A DNA stretch of 64,000 nucleotides from Oscillospiraceae bacterium (lineage in GTDB: Bacteria > Bacillota > Clostridia > Oscillospirales > Oscillospiraceae). The number at the start of each line of letters is the position of its first letter. Positions within the stretch are counted from its first letter, which is position 1. Made by a program: the position numbers and the translations under genes. The stretch covers positions 1 through 64,000 of the forward strand of contig JAHAWY010000006.1 of NCBI GenBank assembly GCA_018385135.1, given 5' to 3'. Below are positions 31,833-41,009 of the stretch, one piece after another. The notes beneath the pieces were generated by a model, which did no database searches, had not been told where the DNA came from, and worked only from the letters and a program-made list of their open reading frames with translations.

Positions 31833-32320
31833 GCTAATGCTCCCTTGTTTTCTATGCTTATTATTTTATATTGAATTTCCCCGGCGGGAGCTTCAATGGT
31901 AACTGTTTCTCCAATGGCGTGACCCAAAAGCCCGCGTCCGAAGGGGGAGTCATCCGAAATGCGACCCTGCATGGGGTTTGCCTCCTGAGAGCCGACGATG
32001 CAGTATTCCTCCTTCTCGCCGTCCTCAAGGCATTCGACAACGACCTTGCAGCCGAGAGCTACACTGTTGGTATCGTCCGCGTTTTCGATAATTTCGGCGT
32101 TCTCAAGGATCTTTTTAAGCTCGGCAATCTTGGAGTAGAGCTTGCCCTGTTCGGTTTTCGCCTCGTCATATTCGCTGTTCTCGGACAGATCACCAAAGGA
32201 GCGCGCCTCTTTAATAAGCTCGGACACTTCCTTTTCGCGCACGGTTTCAAGGTAGTGTAGCTCTTCGCGTATTTCTTCGAGACGCTGCTTGCTCATTTTG
32301 TACTTTGCTTCGTTTGACAT
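31829..32320 (-). CDS. greA: Transcription elongation factor GreA
   Basis: This 163-residue factor stimulates RNA cleavage in backtracked RNA polymerase. The N-terminal coiled coil (about 5-80) contains the tip RSFGDLSENSEYDEAK, and the C-terminal FKBP-like domain has SDDSPFGRGLLGHAIGETV. The start at 32320 has GAAGGG at nine bases; a start seven codons earlier has no site. It is the first gene of a greA-lysS operon. Confidence 0.95.
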   Translation of the reverse strand: MSNEAKYKMSKQRLEEIREELHYLETVREKEVSELIKEARSFGDLSENSEYDEAKTEQGKLYSKIAELKKILENAEIIENADDTNSVALGCKVVVECLEDGEKEEYCIVGSQEANPMQGRISDDSPFGRGLLGHAIGETVTIEAPAGEIQYKIISIENKGALA

Positions 32321-32386
32321 GGTCCTCGTCCCTTCGTTCATATTTGCTATTATACATTATAAAGATATTTCACACCATTGTTGCAT

Positions 32387-32415
32387 ATTATAGTTAGAAT
32401 TAACCGCCCTGTCAA
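32387..32415 (-). promoter_or_regulatory. Consensus sigma-A promoter for greA-lysS
   Basis: TTGACA (32410-32415), 17-base spacer, TATAAT (32387-32392) on the minus strand. This is a perfect match to consensus, with a start near 32380. Confidence 0.9.
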
Positions 32416-32488
32416 GACAAATAAGAGCTATTTAATTCGACAAAGCTTGCAGGCAGAGCTTATTCCATACCACAGCGCGGCGGCATCA

Positions 32489-33673
32489 TTACGCCACCAG
32501 CGCTTCGACGGCAGCCTTTAGCTGCTCGTCGCGCTCTTTCTCAAGCACGCCCGCGGTGAAATAGGGCAAAAGCTCCTCGTCCATCTCCAGCTCTATATCG
32601 GGTGTTAAGCCGCCCGCCTCGGTGAGGTCAACACGATTGGGTGTAAGATAGCGGTTGGTGGAAAGATGAACGGCACTGCCGTCAGACAGCTCCAGATTAA
32701 TCTGCGAACGCGATTTCCCCGTGGTCTGCTCGCCAACGAGCACCGCCATGTCATATTCCGATAGGGCTGCCGCGAAAAACTCCGCCGCACTGTAAGTGTT
32801 TGCGTCAATAAGCACCGCCATCGGCAGCGAAACGCTCTCGGCATCGGATCTTCTGACCGTTTCCTTTCCGCTTTTATCAGCGGAGACGAACATATCCCCC
32901 TCCGGCAGCAGATGATCAAGCGCAGTAAGCAGCTCCGAGAGCAAGCCGCCCGGATTGCAGCGCACATCAAAAACAAGCGACTGTGCGCCCTGCTCGATGA
33001 GGGTGTCAACGGCACTTACCAAGCCCTCTCCGCTTTTTGCCTCGAAGTTTTTTATGCGCACATAGCCGATGCTTCCGCCTTCAAGCATTTCATATTCAAT
33101 GGGATCTGAAAATATTACGTCGCTTTTTATCGTGAGCGTCTTTTCCTCGCCGCCGCTCGATACTGAAAGCTCAAATTCCTTATCCGCAAGCTCGGCTATC
33201 ATGCCCGATATCTCGCTTGTACTCATTTTCTCAACGCTCTTGCCGTTTACCGCGAGCAAATGGTCGCCTATCATAACGCCCGCCTTCTGCGCGGGAGAGT
33301 CCTCCACAAGCGAAACGACCTTTGGATAACCAAAAGCCTCGTCGTTTTTGATCGTAACTCCGATGCCCTTGTAGCTGTTTTGCTGCATTAGCCGATAGGC
33401 GTCATATTGTTCAGCGGTCAGGTATCGGCTCCAGCGGTCTCCCGTTGCGGCGACCATTGCCGAATACGCTGCGTTGCTCGCCTCCTCCATGTCCATTTCG
33501 CCGACATAGTGCTCGTTCAACGCTGTGAATACGGCGGCAAACTTTGTGGTGTAGGGGAAGGCGTCCAAACCTCCGTATTTTGCGACAAACATAAACGTGC
33601 AGCACAAAACAGCCAGCGCGAAGCCCGCAACTGATGCTGTTATCACAGCGGCACCACTGAATTTTTTCTTCAT
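32489..33673 (-). CDS. S41 family C-terminal processing peptidase
   Basis: This 394-residue membrane-anchored serine protease has an N-terminal signal anchor (about 10-32), a PDZ domain (about 98-180, GIGVTIKNDE to VNGKSVEKMS) and the S41 catalytic domain. The nucleophile serine lies in ANTYSAAEFFAAAL and the general-base lysine in EQTTGKSRSQ. CtpA-like proteases trim exported proteins or signal proteins, including in sporulation. GGGGGAGG precedes the ATG at 33673 at the right distance; a GTG two codons earlier sits directly on that site. Unlike SpoIVB it has no SA clan triad. Confidence 0.92.
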   Translation of the reverse strand: MKKKFSGAAVITASVAGFALAVLCCTFMFVAKYGGLDAFPYTTKFAAVFTALNEHYVGEMDMEEASNAAYSAMVAATGDRWSRYLTAEQYDAYRLMQQNSYKGIGVTIKNDEAFGYPKVVSLVEDSPAQKAGVMIGDHLLAVNGKSVEKMSTSEISGMIAELADKEFELSVSSGGEEKTLTIKSDVIFSDPIEYEMLEGGSIGYVRIKNFEAKSGEGLVSAVDTLIEQGAQSLVFDVRCNPGGLLSELLTALDHLLPEGDMFVSADKSGKETVRRSDAESVSLPMAVLIDANTYSAAEFFAAALSEYDMAVLVGEQTTGKSRSQINLELSDGSAVHLSTNRYLTPNRVDLTEAGGLTPDIELEMDEELLPYFTAGVLEKERDEQLKAAVEALVA

Positions 33674-33756
33674 CGACACCTCCCCCGCCGCCGAGCTTAG
33701 CGGCAGCGGCTAAATGACAGAATATCGCACCGTGAGATAGTATTTCCCAAAAATCC

Positions 33757-33794
33757 GTTTTGCCGGACAGTCCGCATAGACTATCCGGCAAAAC
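33757..33794 (-). terminator. Terminator after the M23 gene
   Basis: A 15-bp stem (GTTTTGCCGGA... arms at 33757-33771 and 33780-33794, one G-U) has an 8-base loop, with GGATTTTTGGG downstream on the minus strand. It separates the ftsEX-M23 group from the S41 protease. Confidence 0.7.
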
Positions 33795-33823
33795 CTTAAA
33801 AAATATCCGTTAGCTGTCAAAGC

Positions 33824-35044
33824 TTAAAAGTAGTTCATCGGGTCGGTGAGCGAGCCGCCAATCTTGATTTCAAAGTGGCAGTGCGCGCCGGTAGACCAGC
33901 CGGTGGAGCCAACATAGCCTATGGTCTGACCCTTGGTAACGGTCTGTCCTGACGAGACTGCCATAGAGCTCATATGCGCGTAAAGCGTGGAGTTGCCGTT
34001 TCCGTGGCTGATGACAACATAGTTGCCGTAAGATGAGCTGTAAACCGCTGTGATAACCGTGCCTGAATCAGCAGCAACGATGGTCGCGCCGGAGGGAGCG
34101 GCTATATCAACGCCGGAGTGGAAGCGCTGGTCACCAAAGATGGGGTGAGTTCTGTATCCGTAAGGCGAGGAAATGGTAGTATAACCGGGAGTCGGCCATG
34201 TGAACGCGCCGGAGCCTGTGACCACGGTGGTCGATCCGCTCTGCTGGAGCTGCTGCTTGCGAAGCTCCTCCTGCTCCTTTTCAAACTGAGCTATCTTTTT
34301 ATCAAGCTCAGCACGGATAGCAGACTCCTGTGCGGCATTTGCCTCGTATTCCTCTTCAAGCTCGGCAATATCGTTTTCAAGGTCGGTAATGACCTTTATG
34401 GCTTCCTCTATCTGCTTTTCAAGCTCGGCCTTCTTCGCCTCAAGCTCAACGCGGGTCGCCTGCTGCTCAGTCTGCGTTTCCTCGTATTCCGCCTTTACCT
34501 TTTCAACATTTTCGCGGGCGGCTATGTAAGAGTCCTCAAGCTTCTTGTCGTGCTCCATGATTTCGGAGATGAAGTCAAGTCTTGAAAGGAGGTCTGAAAA
34601 GTCCGTAGCTCTAAAGAGGATAGCGAAATATGTAACCTCACCGTTTTCCTCCATCGCTCTCATGCGAACACGCAGGGCGGCTTTTTGCTCCGCCTCCTGC
34701 TGTTTTGCCTCCTCAAGCTCCTTTTCTTTTTGCTCGATAAGCTTGTCGTAAAGGTCTATCTGTTCGTTGATAAGCTCAATTTCCTGTCTTGCCAGCTCGT
34801 TCTGCTGGTCAAGCACCGTTTTCATTTCGATGGCGGAGGTTTTTTCCGCCTCAAGATTACCTATCTTGCTTTGCAAATCGTTCTTTTGCTGGTTGATAGC
34901 CGCCTGCTGGTTTTTCAGCGCGTTTATCTCCGACTGGGAAACGGCAAAGCTCGAGCCGATTGCGGAAAGCACCAGTGTTACAAGCAGCACCATTACAAGG
35001 ACGATACAGGTAACCGAAACGAATTTTTTGCTCTTAGTATTCAC
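33824..35044 (-). CDS. EnvC-like murein hydrolase activator / M23 peptidase
   Basis: This 406-residue exported protein has an N-terminal signal helix (about 8-32), a long heptad-rich coiled coil (about 38-265) and a C-terminal M23 (LytM) domain (about 295-405). The metal-site pattern HSGVDIAAPSG and HCHFEI is intact, so it may be a true endopeptidase rather than a degenerate activator. The GTG at 35044 is the likely start, since GGAGG lies five bases before it; an ATG four codons upstream overlaps that site. It follows ftsX by 140 bases, so FtsEX probably controls it. Confidence 0.9.
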   Translation of the reverse strand: MNTKSKKFVSVTCIVLVMVLLVTLVLSAIGSSFAVSQSEINALKNQQAAINQQKNDLQSKIGNLEAEKTSAIEMKTVLDQQNELARQEIELINEQIDLYDKLIEQKEKELEEAKQQEAEQKAALRVRMRAMEENGEVTYFAILFRATDFSDLLSRLDFISEIMEHDKKLEDSYIAARENVEKVKAEYEETQTEQQATRVELEAKKAELEKQIEEAIKVITDLENDIAELEEEYEANAAQESAIRAELDKKIAQFEKEQEELRKQQLQQSGSTTVVTGSGAFTWPTPGYTTISSPYGYRTHPIFGDQRFHSGVDIAAPSGATIVAADSGTVITAVYSSSYGNYVVISHGNGNSTLYAHMSSMAVSSGQTVTKGQTIGYVGSTGWSTGAHCHFEIKIGGSLTDPMNYF

Positions 35045-35184
35045 AATGACCTCCATGCTTGGTGACGGGGCGCGCCCCGTGCCGGGTTTAGCGGCGAGAA
35101 GCTTTTGTAAAAATAATCGCCGCGGACTGCATCGGTGAAGGCTGTCCACCGATTAGATACATAAAACGGTCTTTTGCCGCCGGG

Positions 35185-36066
35185 CTATACCTTCAGATAG
35201 TTGCGGATGGCGATGCTGCCGCCGAACAGACCAACAAAAACGCCAACTCCCAAAAACAGGAGTCCCACAGGCATCATCAGCTGCTGGAACGGAATGACGG
35301 TCACATAGATGTTCGCCATACTGTTCATGACCTTTTCGCCAACAAAAGAATAGATGCCCCATTGCAGCGCAAAGGCAACGGCAGAGCCGATTATGCCGAG
35401 AACAAGACCCTCGATTATAAACGGTGTTCTGATAAAGCTGTTGGTCGCGCCGACCATCTTCATTATTGCAATTTCCTCACGCCTTGAAAAGGTCGTAAGC
35501 TTAATCGTGTTGCTCATTATGAAGATGGAAACTATGCCGAGGATGATGATAAGGATAAGCGAGACCGCGCTTACGATATTTCGCACAGTTACAAAGCCCT
35601 TTGATATCTCAAGCTGAGCGGAGACATCCGCAATGCCCTCAACCTGCTCAATGTCCGCCTTGGTCTGCGCCATGAGCGCGATATCATCGAGGTAGATGAT
35701 ATACCTGTGGCGGAATACGGTTGCGTCTATCTCATCAAAGATGGAGCTGTTTTCGTATTCATCCTTAAAGTCCTCCATCGCCTCCTCGCGGGAAACGAAT
35801 TTGACGGAGGCGACGTTATTTATAGCCGTTAGCATCGGCTCAATTGCCTTAGCCTTGTCATCGGGAACGGTCTCGTCCACGAAAGCGAGCATCTCGTTGT
35901 CCTGCTCAAGATCCTCAATAACAGCGTCAATGTTGACAGCGAGCAGAGAGAAGCTGCCCATGATTGTAAGGCAGGCGATGATAATCGTAACAGAGGCAAA
36001 GGACATGAAGCCGTGGGTGAAAACGCTTCTGAAGCCCTCGCCGATAAGATAGCCTAATTTATTCAT
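35185..36066 (-). CDS. ftsX: Cell division ABC transporter permease FtsX
   Basis: This 293-residue protein has an N-terminal transmembrane helix (about 20-45), an extracellular loop (about 50-165) with the FtsX fold, and three more helices (about 170-290). FtsX transmits FtsE ATP hydrolysis to a murein hydrolase outside the cell. The start chosen, [11 protein letters not shown], lies inside the end of ftsE (the reading frames overlap by about 8 bases); a start eight codons earlier is possible. The extracellular loop is where an EnvC-type coiled coil would bind. Confidence 0.93.
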   Translation of the reverse strand: MNKLGYLIGEGFRSVFTHGFMSFASVTIIIACLTIMGSFSLLAVNIDAVIEDLEQDNEMLAFVDETVPDDKAKAIEPMLTAINNVASVKFVSREEAMEDFKDEYENSSIFDEIDATVFRHRYIIYLDDIALMAQTKADIEQVEGIADVSAQLEISKGFVTVRNIVSAVSLILIIILGIVSIFIMSNTIKLTTFSRREEIAIMKMVGATNSFIRTPFIIEGLVLGIIGSAVAFALQWGIYSFVGEKVMNSMANIYVTVIPFQQLMMPVGLLFLGVGVFVGLFGGSIAIRNYLKV

Positions 36067-36754
36067 GAATCCCATAGCTGTAATATCCACCCATTCCGTC
36101 GTTTACTACCGTTCCCTGGTCGATGGCAATAACACGCTTAGAGAAAGAGTTGACCAGCTCCTTTTCATGCGTAACGACCAGAACGGTAGTTCCAAGCTCA
36201 TTTATCTTTTCAAGCAGGAGCATCAGCTCAAGACTCTTTACGGGGTCAAGGTTGCCGGTAGGCTCGTCGGCAATGATGAGGCTGGGGCTGTTGACCAAGG
36301 CGCGGGCAATAGCAACGCGCTGCTGCTCACCGCCGGAAAGCTCCTGCGGAAGGCGCTTTTCTCTGCCCTCAAGACCGACAAGCTCAAGCACATAGGGAAC
36401 TCTTTCGTCGATTTCCTTTTTGCTTGCCCCGACAACACGCATGGCAAATGCGACGTTTTCATAAACAGTTTTGTCGTCTATCAAGCGGAAATCCTGAAAA
36501 ATTACACCAAGCGTGCGGCGAAGCTGAGGCATCTTGCGGGGCTTTATCGTGCGCATATTGAAGTCGTTAACAAAAATTTCCCCGTCACTTGCCCTTACCT
36601 CGCCGGTAAGAAGCTTGATGATCGTTGTTTTTCCAGAGCCGGAAGGCCCAACAAGGAAGACAAACTCGCCGTCCTCGATTACGAGGTCTATGCCGTTGGC
36701 GGCAACCGTACCGCTGTTTTCATAGACCATCATTACCTTGTCCATCTGTACCAT
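36059..36754 (-). CDS. ftsE: Cell division ATP-binding protein FtsE
   Basis: This 231-residue ABC ATPase shows Walker [15 protein letters not shown] near residue 35, signature [15 protein letters not shown] near 134, and Walker [14 protein letters not shown]. It powers FtsX at the septum. The ATG at 36754 has GGAGGAG upstream; sixteen upstream codons are discarded. The C-terminus [10 protein letters not shown] matches the family's usual length. Confidence 0.95.
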   Translation of the reverse strand: MVQMDKVMMVYENSGTVAANGIDLVIEDGEFVFLVGPSGSGKTTIIKLLTGEVRASDGEIFVNDFNMRTIKPRKMPQLRRTLGVIFQDFRLIDDKTVYENVAFAMRVVGASKKEIDERVPYVLELVGLEGREKRLPQELSGGEQQRVAIARALVNSPSLIIADEPTGNLDPVKSLELMLLLEKINELGTTVLVVTHEKELVNSFSKRVIAIDQGTVVNDGMGGYYSYGIHE

Positions 36755-36818
36755 GAAAATCTCCTCCGGTGGCGGTGAGCACGCGTGCCTATGCGCCCGC
36801 ACATCGCCCTTTCGCAGC

Positions 36819-37910
36819 TTATGCCTTTGAGTTCTGAGAGTTTAAGTATTTCTTGACCATCAGAGCCACCTTGAATACGATGGCGTGGTCAAACTCACGC
36901 AGGTCAAGCCCTGTGAGCTTTTTGATCTTCTCAAGACGGTAGACCAGCGTGTTTCTGTGTACAAAGAGCTTTCTGGACGTCTCGGAGACGTTCAGATTGT
37001 TTTCAAAGAATTTGTTTATGGTGTAAAGCGTTTCCTGGTCAAGAGACTCGATGGGGTTTTTCTTGAAAACCTCGCTCAGGAACATCTCACACAGGGTGGT
37101 GGGGAGCTGATAGATAATGCGGCCGATGCCCAGATTTTCGTAGTGGATAACTGTCTTTTCGGTTTCAAAGACCTTCCCGACCTCGATTGCGACCTGTGCT
37201 TCCTTGTAGCGGTCGGCAAGCTCACGAAGGTGCTTGGCAACAGTGCCGATGCCTATGACGGTTTTAACCATGACCTCGGCGCTGATGGCTTCGCTTATCT
37301 TCTCAGCAAGCTTGCAGATCTCCTTGCCGTCCACTCCAAGCTCAAGCTCCTTGATAACAACGATGTCGGTTTCGCTCATGCTGAGAACGAAGTCCTTCTG
37401 CTTGTCCGGGAACATACCCTGAACCAGCTCAAGCGTTGCTATGTCGGATTTATCAAGCTGACGGATAAGCAGCACGGCGCGGGGAACATCCGTTACAAAG
37501 TTAAGCTCCTTCGCGCGGACATATACGTCACCTGGCAGTATGTTATCCGAGATGATGTTTTTGACGAAAGTTACCTTGTTGTATTTTTCGTCGTAATTCG
37601 TCTTAGCCTCGTTAAAGGCAACCGCGGCCATAATGCAGATGCTGCGCGCGGTGGCGTCTCTGCCGTCTACAAATACCGCGTAATCGAAGCGGGAATTGGG
37701 GCTGCCGAGAATTTTATAGGTACGCGACGCTGAGACAAAGAACTGCTCAGACATATCGCCTGTGAGAGTCTGGAGGTTCTCAAGCTTCGTACCGATAAGG
37801 GAAAGCTCGCTGCAGGCTACAACAAAGCCCTCGGAGTCTATGACTCCGAGACATCTGTCCGTTGCCTCTTTCATTTGCAGAATAACGCTTTGAAAAATCC
37901 TACTAGACAT
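36819..37910 (-). CDS. CdaR/PucR-like transcriptional regulator
   Basis: This 363-residue protein ends in a PucR-type HTH_30 domain (about 285-360: LNVSETSRKLFVHRNTLVYR). An N-terminal sensor domain (about 1-135) with a CdaR-like start and a middle GGDEF-like or PucR-middle region (about 140-275) precede it. Such regulators respond to sugar acids, purine breakdown products or amino acids. No obvious target operon is next to it; ftsE follows after 64 bases, so the two may share transcripts. GGGAGG lies before the ATG. Confidence 0.8.
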   Translation of the reverse strand: MSSRIFQSVILQMKEATDRCLGVIDSEGFVVACSELSLIGTKLENLQTLTGDMSEQFFVSASRTYKILGSPNSRFDYAVFVDGRDATARSICIMAAVAFNEAKTNYDEKYNKVTFVKNIISDNILPGDVYVRAKELNFVTDVPRAVLLIRQLDKSDIATLELVQGMFPDKQKDFVLSMSETDIVVIKELELGVDGKEICKLAEKISEAISAEVMVKTVIGIGTVAKHLRELADRYKEAQVAIEVGKVFETEKTVIHYENLGIGRIIYQLPTTLCEMFLSEVFKKNPIESLDQETLYTINKFFENNLNVSETSRKLFVHRNTLVYRLEKIKKLTGLDLREFDHAIVFKVALMVKKYLNSQNSKA

Positions 37911-37951
37911 TTTTGCTCCTCCCAAAAAAGCAATAAAAACTGACAAATGAC

Positions 37952-37980
37952 ATAATAGCTCATTTTGTTGTTTTTTTCAA
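37952..37980 (-). promoter_or_regulatory. Sigma-A promoter for the PucR-like gene
   Basis: TTGAAA (37975-37980), 17-base spacer, TATTAT (37952-37957) on the minus strand. Confidence 0.65.
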
Positions 37981-38109
37981 TAGATTTTCGTGGATTTTTT
38001 GTAAATCTTTTTAAAGTTTTGTAGCGTTATTCTCTTTTTTGTTCATTCTCGGGGTATTTTGCTATAAAAAATGACGTTAAGAATTTTGTGACTTCCAAAA
38101 ATTAGCTTT

Positions 38110-38300
38110 TATTTGAGCGTTTAAAAGTAAAAACCACCAGCATTTTACACAATGTGGATATTTCACAAGCAATTGCCTGTCCCACTGTCAATTTTTACTC
38201 GTTGCGATAAAAGCACTCCGTTCAGCGGATTAGCCTTCTCTTACCATCGCTTTTTACTCATCAATAGTAACACAAATGCGGGTGCTTGTATATTCTCTTT
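38110..38300. other. Structured intergenic segment, no gene seen
   Basis: On the minus strand TATACA, 17 bases, TACTAT (about 38266-38294) could start a transcript through 38256-38204. There GCGAT/ATCGC, AAGGC/GCTTT and TCCG/CGGA could stack into one long helix. Read on the plus strand, the outer stem is followed by TTTTT and resembles a terminator. The nonamer GAGTAAAAA flanks the structured part on both sides. Function unknown; a small RNA on either strand is possible. Confidence 0.35.
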
Positions 38301-38360
38301 ATCGACAAAGCTTGCGGAAATTGTTTGTAAATTCTTATTACTGTTGTTTCCGAATTGTTA

Positions 38361-39077
38361 CTATTTTGTGAACAGCAGTTCAATTTCCTCATCGCTCAGC
38401 TCTCTGTATTCGCCCGGACTCAATGCCAGATCAAGCTCAAGCGCGCCGATGGAACGGCGGTGCAGCTCCAAAACCGGCTTGCCCAGAGCCGCCAGCATAC
38501 GCTTTACCTGGTGGTACTTGCCCTCGCTGATATACACCTGCGCGCGCGAGGCTTCGGCAGGGTCAAGCTTCAGACGCGCGGGGAGGCATTTTGTTCCGTC
38601 CCGCAGCTCGATCCCCTCGGCAAAGGAAGCCGCATCCTGCTCTGTAAGCTCTCCGTCAACCAATGCCTCATAGCATTTTACAACGCTGTGGCGCGGGGAA
38701 GTTATTTTGTGAGAAAGCTCGCCGTCATTTGTCAAAAGAAGCAGTCCCGTAGTGTCCTTGTCAAGCCGTCCCACGGGGAAAAGCCCCAGCGCGCGAAGCT
38801 CCGGTGAAAACAAGTCCAGAACCGTTTTCTGCTCCCTGTCCTCGGTTGCGGAAAGCACGCCCTTCGGCTTGTTGAGCATAAAGCAGCGGCTGTGGTCGGT
38901 ATTTACCGGCTTGCCGCAGCAGGAAATCGTGTGCGCGCCTGTCTCAAGCTTCATGCCGCCGTCGCTTGCAACCACGCCGTCAACGGCTACCGCACCGGAT
39001 TTTATAAGTTTTTTTACCTCGCTGCGGGTCGCCAGTCCCGCTGCGCAGATTATTTTGTCGAGTCGCTGCATAGCCAT
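38361..39077 (-). CDS. RsuA-family 16S rRNA pseudouridine synthase
   Basis: This 238-residue protein has an N-terminal S4 domain (about 1-60: RLDKIICAAGLATRSEVKKLI) and a pseudouridine synthase domain with the catalytic loop GRLDKDTTGLLLLTNDG (aspartate near 104) and the KYHQVKRMLAALG motif. It most resembles RsuA/RluE/YtzG enzymes that modify small-subunit rRNA; the exact uridine cannot be read. No ribosome site closer than typical was needed to fix the ATG. It is a single-gene unit. Confidence 0.9.
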   Translation of the reverse strand: MAMQRLDKIICAAGLATRSEVKKLIKSGAVAVDGVVASDGGMKLETGAHTISCCGKPVNTDHSRCFMLNKPKGVLSATEDREQKTVLDLFSPELRALGLFPVGRLDKDTTGLLLLTNDGELSHKITSPRHSVVKCYEALVDGELTEQDAASFAEGIELRDGTKCLPARLKLDPAEASRAQVYISEGKYHQVKRMLAALGKPVLELHRRSIGALELDLALSPGEYRELSDEEIELLFTK

Positions 39078-39180
39078 GATAATGTCTCCTCGTCGGATCG
39101 CAAGTGAATAAAGCTGCTGTTATAAGTATTCTAGCATAAAAGCGGACAAAACTGAATAGCCTTTGGCGAGGGGGTATATT

Positions 39181-39636
39181 ATGTTTGTTGTAACCATGAA
39201 ATGGAATAAAAAAACCGCTTTGATTGTGATTTTATCGGTAGCGGCGCTGCTTTGCGCTCTGATACTTCTAAGCCGCCGCGACCAACCCATGCAGGGAGCG
39301 GAGCAGAAGCTTGGCGGCAACGACGAGCGCGTAGCGTATCTGGAGAGCCTTGGCTGGCAGGTGGACAACGAGCCGGTGGGCGAAAAACAGGTGGTAATAC
39401 CCAGAGAGTTTTCGGCGGTCTATGAGGAGTATAACCGTTTGCAGCTTGCACAGGGCTACGACCTGTCGCAATATTGCGGAATGCAGGCGACAATATTCAC
39501 CTACGCCATACATAACTATGAAGGCTATGTTGGCAATGTGGTCGCTGACCTTTACATTCATGAGGATGTCCTAATTGGAGGCGATATCCACTCGCTTGCT
39601 CTCGATGGCTTCATGCACGGCTTGAAAAAGCCATGA
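39181..39636 (+). CDS. DUF4830 domain protein, membrane-anchored
   Basis: This 151-residue protein has an N-terminal hydrophobic helix (about 10-27) and an exported domain with the DUF4830 pattern: ERVAYLESLGWQV, VVIPREFSAVYEEYN, QGYDLSQYCG and IGGDIHSLALDGFMHGL. It is a conserved Firmicutes protein of unknown function, probably held in the membrane with the domain outside. GAGGGGG lies six bases before the ATG at 39181. It converges with tuf and shares its terminator. Confidence 0.8.
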   Translation: MFVVTMKWNKKTALIVILSVAALLCALILLSRRDQPMQGAEQKLGGNDERVAYLESLGWQVDNEPVGEKQVVIPREFSAVYEEYNRLQLAQGYDLSQYCGMQATIFTYAIHNYEGYVGNVVADLYIHEDVLIGGDIHSLALDGFMHGLKKP

Positions 39637-39640
39637 AAGC

Positions 39641-39676
39641 AAAAAACGGCTTTCGCAGAAAACTGCGAAAGCCGTT
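39641..39676. terminator. Bidirectional terminator between DUF4830 and tuf genes
   Basis: A 14-bp perfect stem (39645-39658 with 39663-39676) has a four-base AAAA loop. The minus strand runs into TTTTTT; the plus strand has AATATTT. Confidence 0.85.
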
Positions 39677-39691
39677 AATATTTAGAAAGAC

Positions 39692-40894
39692 TTATTTTGC
39701 CTCGACGTCAATAACAACGCCGGAACCGACGGTGCGTCCACCCTCGCGGATTGCGAAGCGGAGACCCTTTTCGATTGCGATGGGGGCGATAAGCTCGACG
39801 TTCATGTCGATGTTGTCGCCGGGCATGCACATCTCAACGCCTTCGGGAAGACCGATAACGCCGGTAACGTCGGTGGTACGGAAATAGAAGTGGGGACGAT
39901 AGTTGTTGAAGAACGGGGTGTGACGACCGCCTTCTTCCTTGGACAGAACGTAAACCTGACCAACGAACTTGGTGTGGGGCTTGATGGAGCCGGGAGCGGC
40001 AAGAACCTGTCCACGCTCAACCTCGCTCTTGGTGATACCACGAAGGAGGGTACCAACATTGTCGCCTGCTTCAGCGTACTCGAGGATCTTGTGGAACATT
40101 TCTGTACCGGTAACGGTGGTTTCCTTGGTTTCCTTCAGACCAACGATTTCGACCTTATCGCCAACCTTAACGCGACCACGCTCAACACGACCGGTGGTAA
40201 CAGTACCACGACCGGTGATGGTGAAAACGTCCTCAACAGGCATAAGGAAGGGCTGGTCAGCCTTACGGTCAGGAGTGGGGATATACTCGTCAACAGCGTC
40301 CATGAGCTCCTTGATGCAAGCATAAGCAGGATCTTCGGGATCGTTGGACTCGCAAGCAAGAGCGTTAAGAGCGGAACCCTTGATGATGGGAAGATCATCG
40401 CCGGGGAAGTCATAGTTGGAGAGCAGCTCACGAACTTCCATCTCGACGAGCTCAAGCAGCTCGGGGTCGTCAACCTGGTCGCACTTGTTGAGGAATACAA
40501 CGATTGCGGGAACGCCAACCTGACGAGCGAGAAGGATGTGCTCGCGGGTCTGAGCCATAGGGCCGTCAGAAGCAGCGATAACAAGGATTGCGCCGTCCAT
40601 CTGAGCTGCGCCGGTGATCATGTTCTTGATATAGTCGGCGTGACCCGGGCAGTCAACGTGTGCATAGTGGCGCTTCTCGGTCTGATACTCAACGTGAGCG
40701 GTGTTGATGGTGATACCACGTTCACGCTCTTCGGGAGCCTTATCGATGCTGGAGTAATCGGTGTAGTCAGCCTTGCCGGAAAAAGCGAGATACTTGGTGA
40801 TAGCAGCGGTAAGGGTGGTCTTACCATGGTCAACGTGACCGATGGTGCCAATGTTTACATGGGGCTTGGATCTATCGAATGATTGCTTAGCCAT
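39692..40894 (-). CDS. tuf: Elongation factor Tu
   Basis: This 400-residue GTPase delivers aminoacyl-tRNA to the ribosome. G1 [12 protein letters not shown]3 DCPGHADY and G4 NKCD are intact, and domains 2 and 3 are complete. The ATG at 40894 has AAGGAGG nine bases upstream. It ends the rpsL-rpsG-fusA-tuf order but has an additional promoter of its own. I see no kirromycin-type changes at the few positions I can judge. Confidence 0.98.
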   Translation of the reverse strand: MAKQSFDRSKPHVNIGTIGHVDHGKTTLTAAITKYLAFSGKADYTDYSSIDKAPEERERGITINTAHVEYQTEKRHYAHVDCPGHADYIKNMITGAAQMDGAILVIAASDGPMAQTREHILLARQVGVPAIVVFLNKCDQVDDPELLELVEMEVRELLSNYDFPGDDLPIIKGSALNALACESNDPEDPAYACIKELMDAVDEYIPTPDRKADQPFLMPVEDVFTITGRGTVTTGRVERGRVKVGDKVEIVGLKETKETTVTGTEMFHKILEYAEAGDNVGTLLRGITKSEVERGQVLAAPGSIKPHTKFVGQVYVLSKEEGGRHTPFFNNYRPHFYFRTTDVTGVIGLPEGVEMCMPGDNIDMNVELIAPIAIEKGLRFAIREGGRTVGSGVVIDVEAK

Positions 40895-40957
40895 TTGGAA
40901 CATCCTCCTTAAATATGTTTAAATAAAAAGTTTGTGTGTTAAGAATTTTCCGAAACA

Positions 40958-40986
40958 ATATTACAGTATTCCGCTGATGTTTGCAA
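40958..40986 (-). promoter_or_regulatory. Internal promoter for tuf
   Basis: TTGCAA (40981-40986), 17-base spacer, TAATAT (40958-40963) on the minus strand within the 115-base fusA-tuf gap. Confidence 0.6.
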
Positions 40987-41009
40987 CAGAAAAATATATT
41001 GCCCGAAAA

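Noticed and set aside
38152..38807. Plus-strand open frames of 150-173 codons over the pseudouridine synthase gene
   Set aside because: Antisense to a clear RsuA-family gene, no ribosome site, serine-rich shadow composition.
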